From positions 1,612,001 through 1,676,000 of the forward strand of contig OY730443.1 in NCBI GenBank assembly GCA_963422705.1: a stretch of 64,000 bases of DNA. Reading direction: 5' to 3'. Shown piece by piece: positions 28,170 through 37,041 of this stretch. Position 1 is the first letter of the stretch. Every line of letters begins with the position of its first letter. Below the pieces are notes generated by a model. It was not told the origin of the DNA, did no database searches, and worked only from the letters and a program-made list of their open reading frames with translations. The position numbers and the translations under genes are program-made. This DNA comes from G963422705 sp963422705 (GTDB lineage Bacteria > Poribacteria > WGA-4E > WGA-3G).

Positions 28170-28658
28170 TCAGTTCCGGTTTCGAACTAGGTAGACAATT
28201 AGCATACCTGCACCGATACAGACGGAAACGTCAGCAAGGTTAAATGTCGGCCAGAACAACTTTCGACTGTCTATACCAAACTGGAGAAAATCAACCACTT
28301 CTCCTATGTAAAGTCTATCAACGAAATTTCCAACGGCGCCGCCCAGCAAAAAACCGAGGGCGATTTGCATCCAACGGCTCTCCCGGAATTGGATTGAATA
28401 TACAAAAATGAACGCGAGCGCAACGAGCGTGATCAGAATCAGCAACGGGCGATGCCCAGCCAATATTCCGAACGCTGCACCACTGTTCCTATCATGTCGA
28501 AGGTTGAAGAAACCGGGAATAATCGGAATCACCTCTGTCACATGCGTAATATGCGCTTGGACTAGCCGTTTGCTTAACCAATCTAGCACAAACATCGGAA
28601 TTGCTATCCCTATTAAAGGCAGCCAAGCCGTCCAATTGATTTTTTTAAGAGTAAGCAT
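28170..28658 (-). CDS. lspA: Lipoprotein signal peptidase
   Basis: Aspartic protease of the inner membrane that cleaves the signal peptide of diacylated prolipoproteins. Four membrane helices fit the family. Conserved motifs are RHDRNSGAAFGIL, GGAVGNFVDRLYIGEVVDF (first catalytic Asp) and FNLADVSVCIG (second catalytic Asp). 162 residues. Its start overlaps the end of the IleRS-like gene by 14 bases, the ileS-lspA coupling seen in many bacteria. The TatT-like lipoprotein in this window is a likely client. Confidence 0.96.
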   Translation of the reverse strand: MLTLKKINWTAWLPLIGIAIPMFVLDWLSKRLVQAHITHVTEVIPIIPGFFNLRHDRNSGAAFGILAGHRPLLILITLVALAFIFVYSIQFRESRWMQIALGFLLGGAVGNFVDRLYIGEVVDFLQFGIDSRKLFWPTFNLADVSVCIGAGMLIVYLVRNRN

Positions 28659-31362
28659 TTTTTAACGATTCCCATTCTGCTTCCGCCTCGTGTGTAACCG
28701 GATTAAGATGCTCCCAATTCGTCTGAAAAATGCTCTTCGGATACGTTGAAGCTTCTGACACAAGCATCAAATTCTCAGTATCTTCCAAAGTATGACGTGG
28801 GCTCAGAAATTCAGAAAACTTACCGTAAAACTGTTCAGCCAAAAAAGGTGTCAACGGTGCTAAACGTTGAAGGAGCAAGAGTCCTATCGTGTATAGCGTC
28901 CGATGCGCTGCATGGAAAGTTTCATCAGTGGCTGCTGCCACGAAGTGAGTATAAAAACGCAAATCGACTTCACAGAAATTAATAAGCAGATACCAGGCCT
29001 GGTAATAATTATCATTCTGATATGCTTCTTCTACCTTTTGCAAACGTGCGGTGGCTGCAGCCAACGCCAATTCATCATGCTTCGCCTCCAATCCTGGCAG
29101 AAAATCCGAACCGCTTTTCAGCATATTTCTCACTGCCAACGGTTTTTCAGCACCAAACGTCTGTGGCGGGCTGTCCGAATCTCGGTATATGGTGGATATT
29201 TTCCTGAATAGGTTCCGCAATCGCTCATATTGCGACAAGTATTTTTGTGCGAATTGTTCAAGTTCCGGGCGGGTTATCTTCGGGGTGATAGCAATAAGCC
29301 GGGAGACATCCGAAGGATATTGTCCTATAAACGTATCTTTCATATTGAAAGAGCGCCCCGGCTTATTCTTTAAAGCCGGTAGTGTTTTTAGCATCAGCTG
29401 CTTGAAAGGGTGGCTCTCTTTAACCGACTGGCTTCTGCTGAGGGCTGCCGAGATAACACTCACTTCCGATAACCACTTTGAAAAGCCTACCTGGGGCCCA
29501 AATACGACACTGAACGGTCCTCCGGATGTTTTCTTAAAATCGGAGTGATTAATCACCTGTAGCAAATTTACGAAATGCCTATCAATCAATGTTGCTTCCT
29601 TCCGGAACTCCTTTGAATTGCACCGTGGGCAGAACGTATCAGCCGGTAAAAGCTCTTCAACAGTCAGGCGAAACCAGGACTCAGGCCCACGACGCATCGA
29701 GTTACGAATAGCCAATAGCGTCCTTTTATCCGTCAGTGGTTCATCACAACTGTCGCAGAACAAAATGGGCAGCGGCATGCCCCACTGCTGCTGCGCGGAA
29801 ACGGGGAGCTCGGAGAAATTTGCTGCCGCTTTCTGCATATCTTCAAGTACGTTTGAAGTTATCTCTACATAGTTTTCCCAATATTCCGGAGCGTTGATAA
29901 GTTTCATCCTTGAATCATTCTTGGAGAGAGAGAATACCCATATTGCACCCGGACGAAAAACCGCTAACGTCTGACACCGCCGGCAATGAAGCCGCTGCAT
30001 TCCTGCAAATGTATTCTTATTCTCAAAAGAAGCATCGGAACCAAATTTTATGAGGTAACCAAAGCGCTCTAACTCCGGAACGATAAATTTCTCAGCATCA
30101 TACAGATTGAGTCCACACAGCGTATCCCCTTCCTCCGTAAACTTCCCCGTCTCATCAAAAATAGACGTGCATCTTCTTTCCAACGCCTGTGCAATGTAGT
30201 AACTCAATGGATTGTGTGCAGCATTTAGATGAATAGCCCCTCCAAATTCGCCATTTTCCTGGGCATACTCGCCATATCCATTCTCTTTTAGTATCTTCGA
30301 TGCTATCTCAACAACATTTTCGGGGATTAAAACGATGTCTAGTGCTTTTGATGGAAACAGTGGATGTGACACCGTGCACCCCGCCAGTTGAGAACTGTGG
30401 AGTTCTTTCAAAATCTCAAGAGCGTCGCCCTCTTTCGCCAAAAGGGATTGAAGAATTCGCATCTGCGGCTCAGCAAAAAGGAGGTATTCCCCTTGAAATC
30501 GAGTCAGGGAAAAGGTAACATTTTCACTAATACCAAGTTCTGTCGTGCCCACTATCTCCCATATATGAGCAATTTCAATACAAAAGGAGACATCGACACC
30601 AAATTCCTCCAAACCGATGATAAAAGGGAATTTGACATACGCCGGCAGCGTGTGTGTTAAACAATTTTCTGTTTTACCTGCATCAAGGGGGGTGGAGCAC
30701 TTCGGGCACCAAGAACCTAGATGCGGCCTGTCTTGTAAATAGTGATACTCACGAAGACGGCTAATTAGGGGAATGAGTTTTGCCTCTTGACGCGCCTCGT
30801 GAGTTTTCAATGCAACATCCCACGCCGCAAAGCAGCCTAATTGTTTTAATCTCTCTTGTTGCGCCTCTAACTGTTGTGTATAGTGCACATAGCACTGCTT
30901 CCGGAAGTGAGACATGTCAAGCGTAGACTTTGCAGTAGATGTCGGTTTTCTTACCACATCATATTCAATACGGGGTGGATATTTCTCCCAGGCAGGAATG
31001 TACGTCACCTCGTGTGCTTGCAACAGGTGTGCCTTAAGGAAGATATCTTGCGAAATTTTTCTACAAAGCGTACGGTGGGTAAGCGGATTAGGTGGAGAGG
31101 GCATCTCTCGAATAACGTATGTTACCGGTTTTTCTTCTGTTTGAGCATCGTCAACCTGTGAGTTTTGTCTAGCAATATCCGATGGAGCTTTAGGATGCAC
31201 TGCAGCCGCCGATTGCAAAGGGTAAACTTTTGCTTCATCCCAGAGATTTAAAATCGATTTTTCTTGAGTTCTGTCAACCGATTTTATCGAAACAGGTTGT
31301 TTTTTATTTTTCCCACCCTTAGGTTGTACACTTTTGGTAGAAAGCTTTCCTCGTCTTTTCAT
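28645..31362 (-). CDS. Isoleucyl-tRNA synthetase-like protein lacking HIGH and KMSKS motifs
   Basis: An intact 905-residue frame related to IleRS along its length but without its catalytic signatures. Where IleRS has the HIGH region, residues 83-100 read VIREMPSPPNPLTHRTLC. The downstream YIPAWEKYPPRIE matches YVPGWDCHGLPIE of IleRS. Cys pairs resembling IleRS are at about 219/222, 460/463, 536/539 and 578/581 (WCPKC, CRRC, CDSC, CPRC), with QQQWGMPLPI matching the RQRVWGVPIP block. The KMSKS site (about 669-678) reads GRSFNMKDTF. A Lys-rich N-terminus precedes it. It occupies the ileS place between yggT and lspA. Aminoacylation looks impossible; RNA binding or regulation is conceivable. Confidence 0.85.
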   Translation of the reverse strand: MKRRGKLSTKSVQPKGGKNKKQPVSIKSVDRTQEKSILNLWDEAKVYPLQSAAAVHPKAPSDIARQNSQVDDAQTEEKPVTYVIREMPSPPNPLTHRTLCRKISQDIFLKAHLLQAHEVTYIPAWEKYPPRIEYDVVRKPTSTAKSTLDMSHFRKQCYVHYTQQLEAQQERLKQLGCFAAWDVALKTHEARQEAKLIPLISRLREYHYLQDRPHLGSWCPKCSTPLDAGKTENCLTHTLPAYVKFPFIIGLEEFGVDVSFCIEIAHIWEIVGTTELGISENVTFSLTRFQGEYLLFAEPQMRILQSLLAKEGDALEILKELHSSQLAGCTVSHPLFPSKALDIVLIPENVVEIASKILKENGYGEYAQENGEFGGAIHLNAAHNPLSYYIAQALERRCTSIFDETGKFTEEGDTLCGLNLYDAEKFIVPELERFGYLIKFGSDASFENKNTFAGMQRLHCRRCQTLAVFRPGAIWVFSLSKNDSRMKLINAPEYWENYVEITSNVLEDMQKAAANFSELPVSAQQQWGMPLPILFCDSCDEPLTDKRTLLAIRNSMRRGPESWFRLTVEELLPADTFCPRCNSKEFRKEATLIDRHFVNLLQVINHSDFKKTSGGPFSVVFGPQVGFSKWLSEVSVISAALSRSQSVKESHPFKQLMLKTLPALKNKPGRSFNMKDTFIGQYPSDVSRLIAITPKITRPELEQFAQKYLSQYERLRNLFRKISTIYRDSDSPPQTFGAEKPLAVRNMLKSGSDFLPGLEAKHDELALAAATARLQKVEEAYQNDNYYQAWYLLINFCEVDLRFYTHFVAAATDETFHAAHRTLYTIGLLLLQRLAPLTPFLAEQFYGKFSEFLSPRHTLEDTENLMLVSEASTYPKSIFQTNWEHLNPVTHEAEAEWESLKNAYS

Positions 31363-31405
31363 ATATCTATTATCCTTAACATGGAATCCTATAGCCTCCG
31401 GATTA

Positions 31406-31669
31406 TCATCGAAGCATCTGCGTCAAAATTTGTATCAGAATAATCAGTATAAAGGGCGAAATATCAATCCCAAAATTTCGAGACATCGGTTCAAGCACTC
31501 GCCGAATAGGATTTAAAACGGGTTCCACTATATAACTTGTCCACGAATAGATTTCCCTAATGGTTGCATTCCGGGTACCGAAAACAAACCACGAAAGAAT
31601 GGCGTTGGCGAGAACAACTAGAACATAGATATTGAGCAATTTTGTGATGATACCGGCTAGACTTCCCAA
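31406..31669 (-). CDS. YggT family membrane protein
   Basis: Small membrane protein of 87 residues with two hydrophobic segments (ITKLLNIYVLVVLANAILSW and SPFILIILIQILTQML) and the conserved central VEPVLNPIRRVLEP. YggT/YlmG proteins sit in a cluster with YggS and proC in many bacteria and have links to septum or envelope processes. The frame starts at a TTG preceded by AAGGAA. The ileS-like gene follows 43 bases downstream, and proC ends 27 bases upstream. Confidence 0.88.
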   Translation of the reverse strand: MGSLAGIITKLLNIYVLVVLANAILSWFVFGTRNATIREIYSWTSYIVEPVLNPIRRVLEPMSRNFGIDISPFILIILIQILTQMLR

Positions 31670-31696
31670 AATACGAATTTCCTTAGACTCGATTCC

Positions 31697-32500
31697 TTAT
31701 GTGTTGCCAAGTTGTTTTGAACGTTTTGTTGCTGCAAGGATAGCTTCAGCAATCGTGGCGCGCAATCCCCTTTTTTCCAGTGCATGGAGTCCGGCTGCCG
31801 TCGTTCCCCCCGGTGTCGTCACACGATTTTTCAGCACGGCTGGATGTTCACACGTTTCTGCTAACATCGTTGCAGTTCCTAATACGGTATGTATGGCTAA
31901 CTCTTCTGCAGCAGCACGAGGTAAGCCTACCTGGACTCCGGCATCGGCTAAAGCCTCTATAAAAAGTGAAACGTAGGCAGGCCCACTGCCACTGACACCT
32001 GTTACCGCGTTAAGGTGTTGTTCATCCATCACTAACGTTGTACCACAGGCATTGAAAAGCGTCAAAGTTGTTTCAATGTGGAGTTCATCGGCACAACTGC
32101 CTTTTGCTAGGACAGATATCGCCGAACGGGCGGCAGCGGCGATATTCGGCATAACTCGAACGATAGGAGGCGGGAATTGAAAATAAGATTCAAGCGTTGC
32201 GGTTGATACGCCTGCAGCAATACTCATTAACCATTGCGAAGATGAAAGCGAGAGCTGAGGCAGAATGTGTGGAACCGCACCTGGCGGCACTGCGCAGAGA
32301 ATGACATCTGTTTTTGTCAGCAGTTCCGCGATGTCCGATGTCACGTTCACATCCGTTTCGTCGACGAGGCGCGCGACGAGTTCACTATCAATATCTGTAA
32401 CCCAAATCTGGTTTGCTGGCAGTACCGTTCCGGCGACATTTTTGACAATAACACCGCCCATTTTACCAACCCCGATGACTCCCAATCTAAGGTTTTCCAA
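31697..32500 (-). CDS. proC: Pyrroline-5-carboxylate reductase
   Basis: Last step of proline synthesis, reducing pyrroline-5-carboxylate with NAD(P)H. The Rossmann motif GVIGVGKMGG is at the N-terminus. The C-terminal helical domain shows GVSGSGPAYVSLFIEALADA and TTPGGTTAAGLHALEK, both diagnostic. The TTG at 32500 places AGGAGA about 10 bases upstream and starts the protein at the Rossmann strand. The alternative ATG at 32536 would add 12 residues and overlap yggS by 23 bases. Confidence 0.93.
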   Translation of the reverse strand: MENLRLGVIGVGKMGGVIVKNVAGTVLPANQIWVTDIDSELVARLVDETDVNVTSDIAELLTKTDVILCAVPPGAVPHILPQLSLSSSQWLMSIAAGVSTATLESYFQFPPPIVRVMPNIAAAARSAISVLAKGSCADELHIETTLTLFNACGTTLVMDEQHLNAVTGVSGSGPAYVSLFIEALADAGVQVGLPRAAAEELAIHTVLGTATMLAETCEHPAVLKNRVTTPGGTTAAGLHALEKRGLRATIAEAILAATKRSKQLGNT

Positions 32501-32513
32501 GTCCTGTTTTCTC

Positions 32514-33257
32514 CTATCTACATACCGAATCCTCAAAGATTGCCCGTCCTATTCTTACCAAGTTAGCACCCTCTTCAATTGCTATCTCAAAGTCATTTGT
32601 CATTCCCATAGAGAGATACCGCATCGCAACGCCCGGAAATTGTTGTGTCTTTACTTTCTCAATCAGCCTTCTTAACAACGCGAAAGCCTGCCGGTTTGCA
32701 TCCGGCGTAGCACTTAACTTCCCCATTGTCATCAGCCCAACAATGCGGATAGAGGAGTAGATTAAAGATTGTTCAATAAATCCGAGTAATTCCGTTGCGT
32801 CTAACCCGTATTTACTGAATTCACCCGTTGTATTTACCTGAATTAAAACATCGGTTTGCTGTCCACGCGCCGCCGCTCTGCGTGCTATTTCCGCCAAAAG
32901 GCGTGTACTGTCCACCGAATGAATGAGTGAAAACATCTCTAGTGCTGGTTTCACCTTGTTCCGCTGTAAATGTCCAATCAGATGCCAGTTACACGCGATA
33001 TCCGACACGGCCCGATATTTCTGCTGCGCCTCTTGCACCCGGTTCTCGCCGATATTGCCAATCCCCGCCGCAAGAGCCGCCTCAATCTCCATCACCGAAC
33101 GGCCTTTCGTGACTGCAACAAGACAGATGGAATCAGGTGAGCGCCCGCTTCGTTTTGCTGCAGACGCCACTCTTTCTTTCACATTGGAAAGGTTAACCCC
33201 AATTTTCTTATCGTGTTCAGTGCGAGGGACATTTGAGCCTGTTAGCTTCGAATCCAC
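32514..33257 (-). CDS. YggS-like pyridoxal phosphate homeostasis protein
   Basis: PLP-binding protein with an alanine racemase-type barrel, thought to keep free PLP levels in check. The PLP lysine lies in LVAVTKGRS near residue 50; other family blocks are GENRVQEAQQKY, WHLIGHLQRNKV, QVNTTGEFSKYG, GLMTMGKL and LSMGMTNDFEIAIEEGANLV with RIGRAIF at the end. The start is a GTG with GAGGAGG eight bases before it. It precedes proC and yggT, a widespread gene order. Confidence 0.93.
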   Translation of the reverse strand: MDSKLTGSNVPRTEHDKKIGVNLSNVKERVASAAKRSGRSPDSICLVAVTKGRSVMEIEAALAAGIGNIGENRVQEAQQKYRAVSDIACNWHLIGHLQRNKVKPALEMFSLIHSVDSTRLLAEIARRAAARGQQTDVLIQVNTTGEFSKYGLDATELLGFIEQSLIYSSIRIVGLMTMGKLSATPDANRQAFALLRRLIEKVKTQQFPGVAMRYLSMGMTNDFEIAIEEGANLVRIGRAIFEDSVCR

Positions 33258-33339
33258 GGGGGCAAACCTCCTCGGTATACCGCCGGCATTTCACCGTCTA
33301 TACGCTGACGCTATCATTATTGTCGCTTGAAGGGTTGTC

Positions 33340-33642
33340 TTACTCCGATGTCGAGAACGTTTCTTTACTGTTCTCTAGCGCTTGGGTATTGAGTACCTTT
33401 TTACGCTCGAACGAAAACAAGATACCGATGACTGCAAGGAAAACTGCGAAAGTAATGATACCGATACCGAATGTAACGGTATGCATCGCTTCCGTGTAGA
33501 TTTGTATCACTTGAACTGCGCTTGGAAAGTCTTTTTCCGATAGCGCTTGTTGATACTTTGCCGGATAGATGGTGCCCAGCACTATGAAAATGAGTCCTAC
33601 GATACCTGTAACTATCGAGAGGATGGGAAATATAAACCTCAT
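33340..33642 (-). CDS. Small membrane protein, two transmembrane helices
   Basis: About 100 residues with helices FPILSIVTGIVGLIFIVLG and FGIGIITFAVFLAVIGILF flanking a short outer loop (about 30 residues), and a polar C-terminal tail. No family recognised. The ATG at 33642 is chosen; a GTG at 33663 would add seven charged residues. It lies between the pgeF-like gene and yggS on the same strand. Confidence 0.6.
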   Translation of the reverse strand: MRFIFPILSIVTGIVGLIFIVLGTIYPAKYQQALSEKDFPSAVQVIQIYTEAMHTVTFGIGIITFAVFLAVIGILFSFERKKVLNTQALENSKETFSTSE

Positions 33643-33721
33643 CTCATCACGCCTCACTCCCACCGGAAATTAAAAACAACTAATTTAATAATACCATATT
33701 TTTCTGGATAATGCAAACGTT

Positions 33722-34558
33722 TTATACATTTTCCAGCGGAAGCACAATATAGGAGAGCATTCGCCCTGTTTGTCCACCTGACGCGCGATGCGAATAAAAG
33801 GTTTCTGTGCAGCAGGCGGTGCAAAATGGAGATACCGAAATTGACGAGGACAGGACGCCAGACTCAGCCAATTGGAGGGCGTTAACGGCTTGAAGACTGA
33901 GGTGCGTCGCTGTCCGAACAATTTTACCAAAGTGCTTCTCAAACTCAAAGAGGAGTTCCGGACTTACGCGATAGCAACACTTTTGGATAGAAGGACCTAA
34001 ATGAATGAGGCAATTAGACATAGCCGTGCCGAAGCGGGATTTCATAGACATGAGGGCATTTCGCGCGATGCCTGCTAAAGTACCGCGCCACCCCGCATGA
34101 ACAATGCCAATGGCCGGGGTGACAGTATCAAAAATGAAAACTGGCACACAATCCGCCGTAAAGACTCCTATCCCAACGCCAGGGCGCGCTGTAATAAGCG
34201 AGTCTCCGACTCTGATTTTACCACTTGTCACATTCGCGGTGAAGCGCCCTAAGGGCAGACGCGAATCACCCGGAACATCACGAGGCAGAACACAAGATTT
34301 TTCTGATGCTACCGATTCTCTGTCTACATCAACAACACAATTGCCATGGATTTGATAGCAGTAAAAGAGGGAAGTGAGTCCGGTTCGCCGCAAAAAAATT
34401 TGCCGGTTCCTTGCCACCGCCCTCGGTTCATCGCCTACGTGTGATGCAAGGTTGAATGATGTATAAGATGAACGGCTTATCCCGCCTTGACGCAAGCTGA
34501 TGCCCGCTTTCACGAGCCCAGTCGCCTCAAATTCTGGAATTGCGTGAAGAATTTCCAT
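33722..34558 (-). CDS. pgeF: YfiH/PgeF family multicopper polyphenol oxidase-like protein
   Basis: Laccase-domain protein of the YfiH/PgeF family, which in E. coli removes wrongly incorporated residues from peptidoglycan precursors and in other hosts shows purine nucleoside activity. Motifs: ISLRQGGISRSSYTSFNLA near the N-terminus, YCYQIHGNCV (His), TADCVPVFIFD (Cys) and GIVHAGWRGTLAGI (His), which make the zinc site, then HLGPSIQKCCYRV. Length of 278 is a little above average. It follows the small cupin gene by 9 bases. Confidence 0.92.
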   Translation of the reverse strand: MEILHAIPEFEATGLVKAGISLRQGGISRSSYTSFNLASHVGDEPRAVARNRQIFLRRTGLTSLFYCYQIHGNCVVDVDRESVASEKSCVLPRDVPGDSRLPLGRFTANVTSGKIRVGDSLITARPGVGIGVFTADCVPVFIFDTVTPAIGIVHAGWRGTLAGIARNALMSMKSRFGTAMSNCLIHLGPSIQKCCYRVSPELLFEFEKHFGKIVRTATHLSLQAVNALQLAESGVLSSSISVSPFCTACCTETFYSHRASGGQTGRMLSYIVLPLENV

Positions 34559-34567
34559 GAACCTTCT

Positions 34568-34891
34568 TTATTTGTAATCTTCCCGGGGCGGCGAGAAAAT
34601 ATCTAATGCAACGGCCGGTTCATCAAATGCTCTCGCACTGTGCTTTATATTGGAAGGGATTAGGTACGCGTCACCCCGTCTGAGTTGCTGGGTTTCGCCA
34701 TCAATAGACAACTCAAACGTTCCTTCTAGCACCATGCCCATCTGTTCGTGGAAATGGCTATGTTCGGGGACGACACTGTGGGGGTGGAGATTGACAAAAG
34801 ACATCATTAACTTTTCGCCGTGGAGGGTGCGAATGGTAACGTCTTCAAAAACCTGTTTTTCGGGCTGTTCATCAACCTTAAAAAAAGGCAT
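34568..34891 (-). CDS. Small cupin-domain protein
   Basis: Single cupin barrel of 107 residues. The first motif reads PEHSHFHEQMGMVLEG, with two His and one Glu as metal ligands, and the second is RRGDAYLIPSNIKHSARA with the final His. Likely a metal-binding small-molecule enzyme or sensor; ligand unknown. The ATG follows GAGG. Positioned between the zinc-ribbon coiled-coil gene and pgeF on the same strand. Confidence 0.88.
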   Translation of the reverse strand: MPFFKVDEQPEKQVFEDVTIRTLHGEKLMMSFVNLHPHSVVPEHSHFHEQMGMVLEGTFELSIDGETQQLRRGDAYLIPSNIKHSARAFDEPAVALDIFSPPREDYK

Positions 34892-34949
34892 AAATTATCC
34901 TCTTCTTGGGAATATAGATTAAACGTCGCTTCAAACCGATGTACTGCCT

Positions 34950-35693
34950 TCAGGGAAACGGAATATCTGGTGAAAGCGGTTGCACGTAAAGCACTTTCCT
35001 GCAGCTGGAACAGTGAACGAATTTCTCGTACTTTTGTGCTTCCTTGAGCGTTTGCGGCTGAATTTTAATGCGGCAGCTGCCACAAACCCCCTTTCGACTC
35101 AATGCCACAAAATCGGTTTCCTGTCGCTTAATCCATCTATGGTATTGCGCTCTGATGGGTTGATAGATTTGAGAAAGAAAAGCTTTCCGCGCGTCCAGCT
35201 TGTCGGCCATTTCCGCTTCTATCGTCTTGTATTCCTCTTCAAGAACGGCTTTTTTTTCCGCGTTCGCCGTATCAACTTTTGCTGCCTCAGCCTCAAGTTT
35301 TTCCAATTCTGTCTTCAACCTGTCACTTTCTTCCATTGATACTAAAATATAGTCCTCAGCTTCCGCCTCTTTCTCGTCAAGAAAGTCAATTTGGTTTTCC
35401 AGTGCCGTATAGGCCTCGTTCGATGTCACTTCCCGCTGCTCTGTCCTATATTTCTCACGCTGTACCGCGCTCATTTCGATTTCAGCGCTCTTTGAACGCT
35501 GCAGTTTCTCGCACTCCGCCAATGCTGCAGTAACTGTCTCGATGTCTTTTTTATATTTTACCACGCCCGCCTCTAACTCTTTTATGTAACGTGGAATATC
35601 TTGAAGCCGTTCGTGGATTGATAACAACACTTGATCACGTTCCTGCAACTCATATAGGAGCGCAAGTTGTTGCCGTAAAGATGAGTTCTCCAT
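34950..35693 (-). CDS. Coiled-coil protein with C4-type zinc ribbon (DUF164/CdsZ-like)
   Basis: Long helical coiled coil over about residues 10-180, rich in Glu/Lys, and then a C-terminal zinc ribbon with CGSC and CSSC pairs (near residues 200 and 227). This matches the widespread C4-type zinc ribbon family (zf-RING_7), found in most bacteria and of unclear function. The start codon shares bases with the tatC stop (TAATG), so the two genes are coupled. Confidence 0.9.
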   Translation of the reverse strand: MENSSLRQQLALLYELQERDQVLLSIHERLQDIPRYIKELEAGVVKYKKDIETVTAALAECEKLQRSKSAEIEMSAVQREKYRTEQREVTSNEAYTALENQIDFLDEKEAEAEDYILVSMEESDRLKTELEKLEAEAAKVDTANAEKKAVLEEEYKTIEAEMADKLDARKAFLSQIYQPIRAQYHRWIKRQETDFVALSRKGVCGSCRIKIQPQTLKEAQKYEKFVHCSSCRKVLYVQPLSPDIPFP

Positions 35694-36514
35694 TAAATTT
35701 CAGTCTCCTTCTCGACAAGATAAGCGAAAAAAATACCGAGTTGATATAACACAAAAAGCGGTGCTGCCATTAAAAACATGGAACCCGGGTCTGCGGGCGT
35801 TAGCATTGCAGACATCACACAGATGCCTAATAGTGCATAACGTTGCTTTTCACGGAAGCCGCGCGAATCAATAATGCCAATCCGTGCGAGAAATGCCATC
35901 ACAATTGGTAGCTCAAACGCAATGCCGAATCCAAGAATTAATCTGGTAACAAATGTTATGTATTTTTCCAAATCCCACCGGTTCGGTAATTCAGGAAGGA
36001 GCTGCGCTGAAAATTGCAATACGACTGGCGTTACAATAAGATAGGCGAAAAATGCCCCGAGAACAAAGAAGATTACAATAATGATAAAGAGCGGGATTCC
36101 GAATTTCCGTTCCTTCTGATTCAACGCTGGAAACACAAAAGCCCATATCTGATAGAGGATTACCGGCAAAGCGAGCAAAATACCGGTTGTCACACCAAGT
36201 CTCAAATACGCCATAATCCCCTCAAGCGGGCCCACCTTAAATAGCTCAGCGTTAATATCTGATGTCCCGATGCGCAACGAAAGTGCGAAAAAACCGATTG
36301 TTGAAGCGTCTGTTCCGCCTATTGCTTCAATCATTGCAGCAAGTAGATTGCTAATCGACGTTTCAAGCGGAAAGAGAATCACCCTTTCAATCGGTTTACT
36401 AAAGGATAAACTCAGAACCGTGAAAACACCTATTGCGACTGCGGACACAATAATACGCTTACGGAGCTCCTGAAGGTGCTCCCAAAAAGTCATTGCGACA
36501 TCGTCTAGTGCCAT
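35693..36514 (-). CDS. tatC: Sec-independent protein translocase subunit TatC
   Basis: Core receptor of the twin-arginine translocase, recognising RR signal peptides in the inner membrane. The conserved N-terminus MTFWEHLQELRKRIIVS is visible, as are about six membrane helices and the central LLALPVILYQIWAFVFPALN. FGIAFELPIVMAFLARIGI follows, with the conserved Phe-x-Leu-Pro. There is an insertion of about 30 residues in the first periplasmic loop. It lies 14 bases after tatA. Confidence 0.95.
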   Translation of the reverse strand: MALDDVAMTFWEHLQELRKRIIVSAVAIGVFTVLSLSFSKPIERVILFPLETSISNLLAAMIEAIGGTDASTIGFFALSLRIGTSDINAELFKVGPLEGIMAYLRLGVTTGILLALPVILYQIWAFVFPALNQKERKFGIPLFIIIVIFFVLGAFFAYLIVTPVVLQFSAQLLPELPNRWDLEKYITFVTRLILGFGIAFELPIVMAFLARIGIIDSRGFREKQRYALLGICVMSAMLTPADPGSMFLMAAPLFVLYQLGIFFAYLVEKETEI

Positions 36515-36528
36515 AGTTTAATCGCTAA

Positions 36529-36765
36529 TTAAGAGGATTCTGGCGGTTTCGTTCCTTTCGAAACCGGTTCTTTCGTAGAATTTTTATCTGGTTCATTGAC
36601 TGTGCGAGTCAATTCATCTTGGAGCTCGCTGCCCGCACTCTTAAATTCACGAATCGCTTTACCTAAAGAACGTCCCATTTCCGGTAGTTTTTTCGGTCCA
36701 AAGATGACAAGGGCAATTATAAGGATAATCAGGATTTCCATTCCGCCTAACCCCATCTTCTTCAT
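36529..36765 (-). CDS. tatA: Twin-arginine translocase TatA/TatE family subunit
   Basis: 78-residue TatA-type protein: short N-terminal helix (MEILIILIIALVIFGPKKLP) with the FGPKKLPE hinge, an amphipathic helix (GRSLGKAIREFKSAG) and a polar tail. Polymerises to form the Tat pore. Directly precedes tatC. No tatB-like second copy is in the window, so this may be a minimal TatAC system. Confidence 0.94.
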   Translation of the reverse strand: MKKMGLGGMEILIILIIALVIFGPKKLPEMGRSLGKAIREFKSAGSELQDELTRTVNEPDKNSTKEPVSKGTKPPESS

Positions 36766-36944
36766 TCCTCCTTTGATGAATAATTTTGTTCGGTAGTAGA
36801 CTTATCAGGTAACCCCTACGGTGCGCCAAGCTGCAAGTCCACAAGACTACCTAAATTATTATACCAAATCGAAAGCGACTTAGCAACAAAAATCTCTCTA
36901 AAACGAAATGGCTCTGAAAAAAGAGTTGAATCCTTTTTTTTGCA

Positions 36945-36961
36945 GTGATATGATATATCAC
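36945..36961. promoter_or_regulatory. Perfect dyad upstream of tatA, operator candidate
   Basis: GTGATAT (36945-36951) and ATATCAC (36955-36961) flank GAT, a 7-3-7 dyad about 180 bases upstream of tatA and 80 bases past the end of the next gene. The AT-rich form is typical of a small HTH repressor site, but no regulator is known. Confidence 0.35.
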
Positions 36962-37041
36962 GATATACGGACTTTGCGGACGGTTTTTGCGCGTGTGTAC
37001 TGCCCTAAAAAGGAGACTGTGGCATGAGAGGGACTTGTCAC

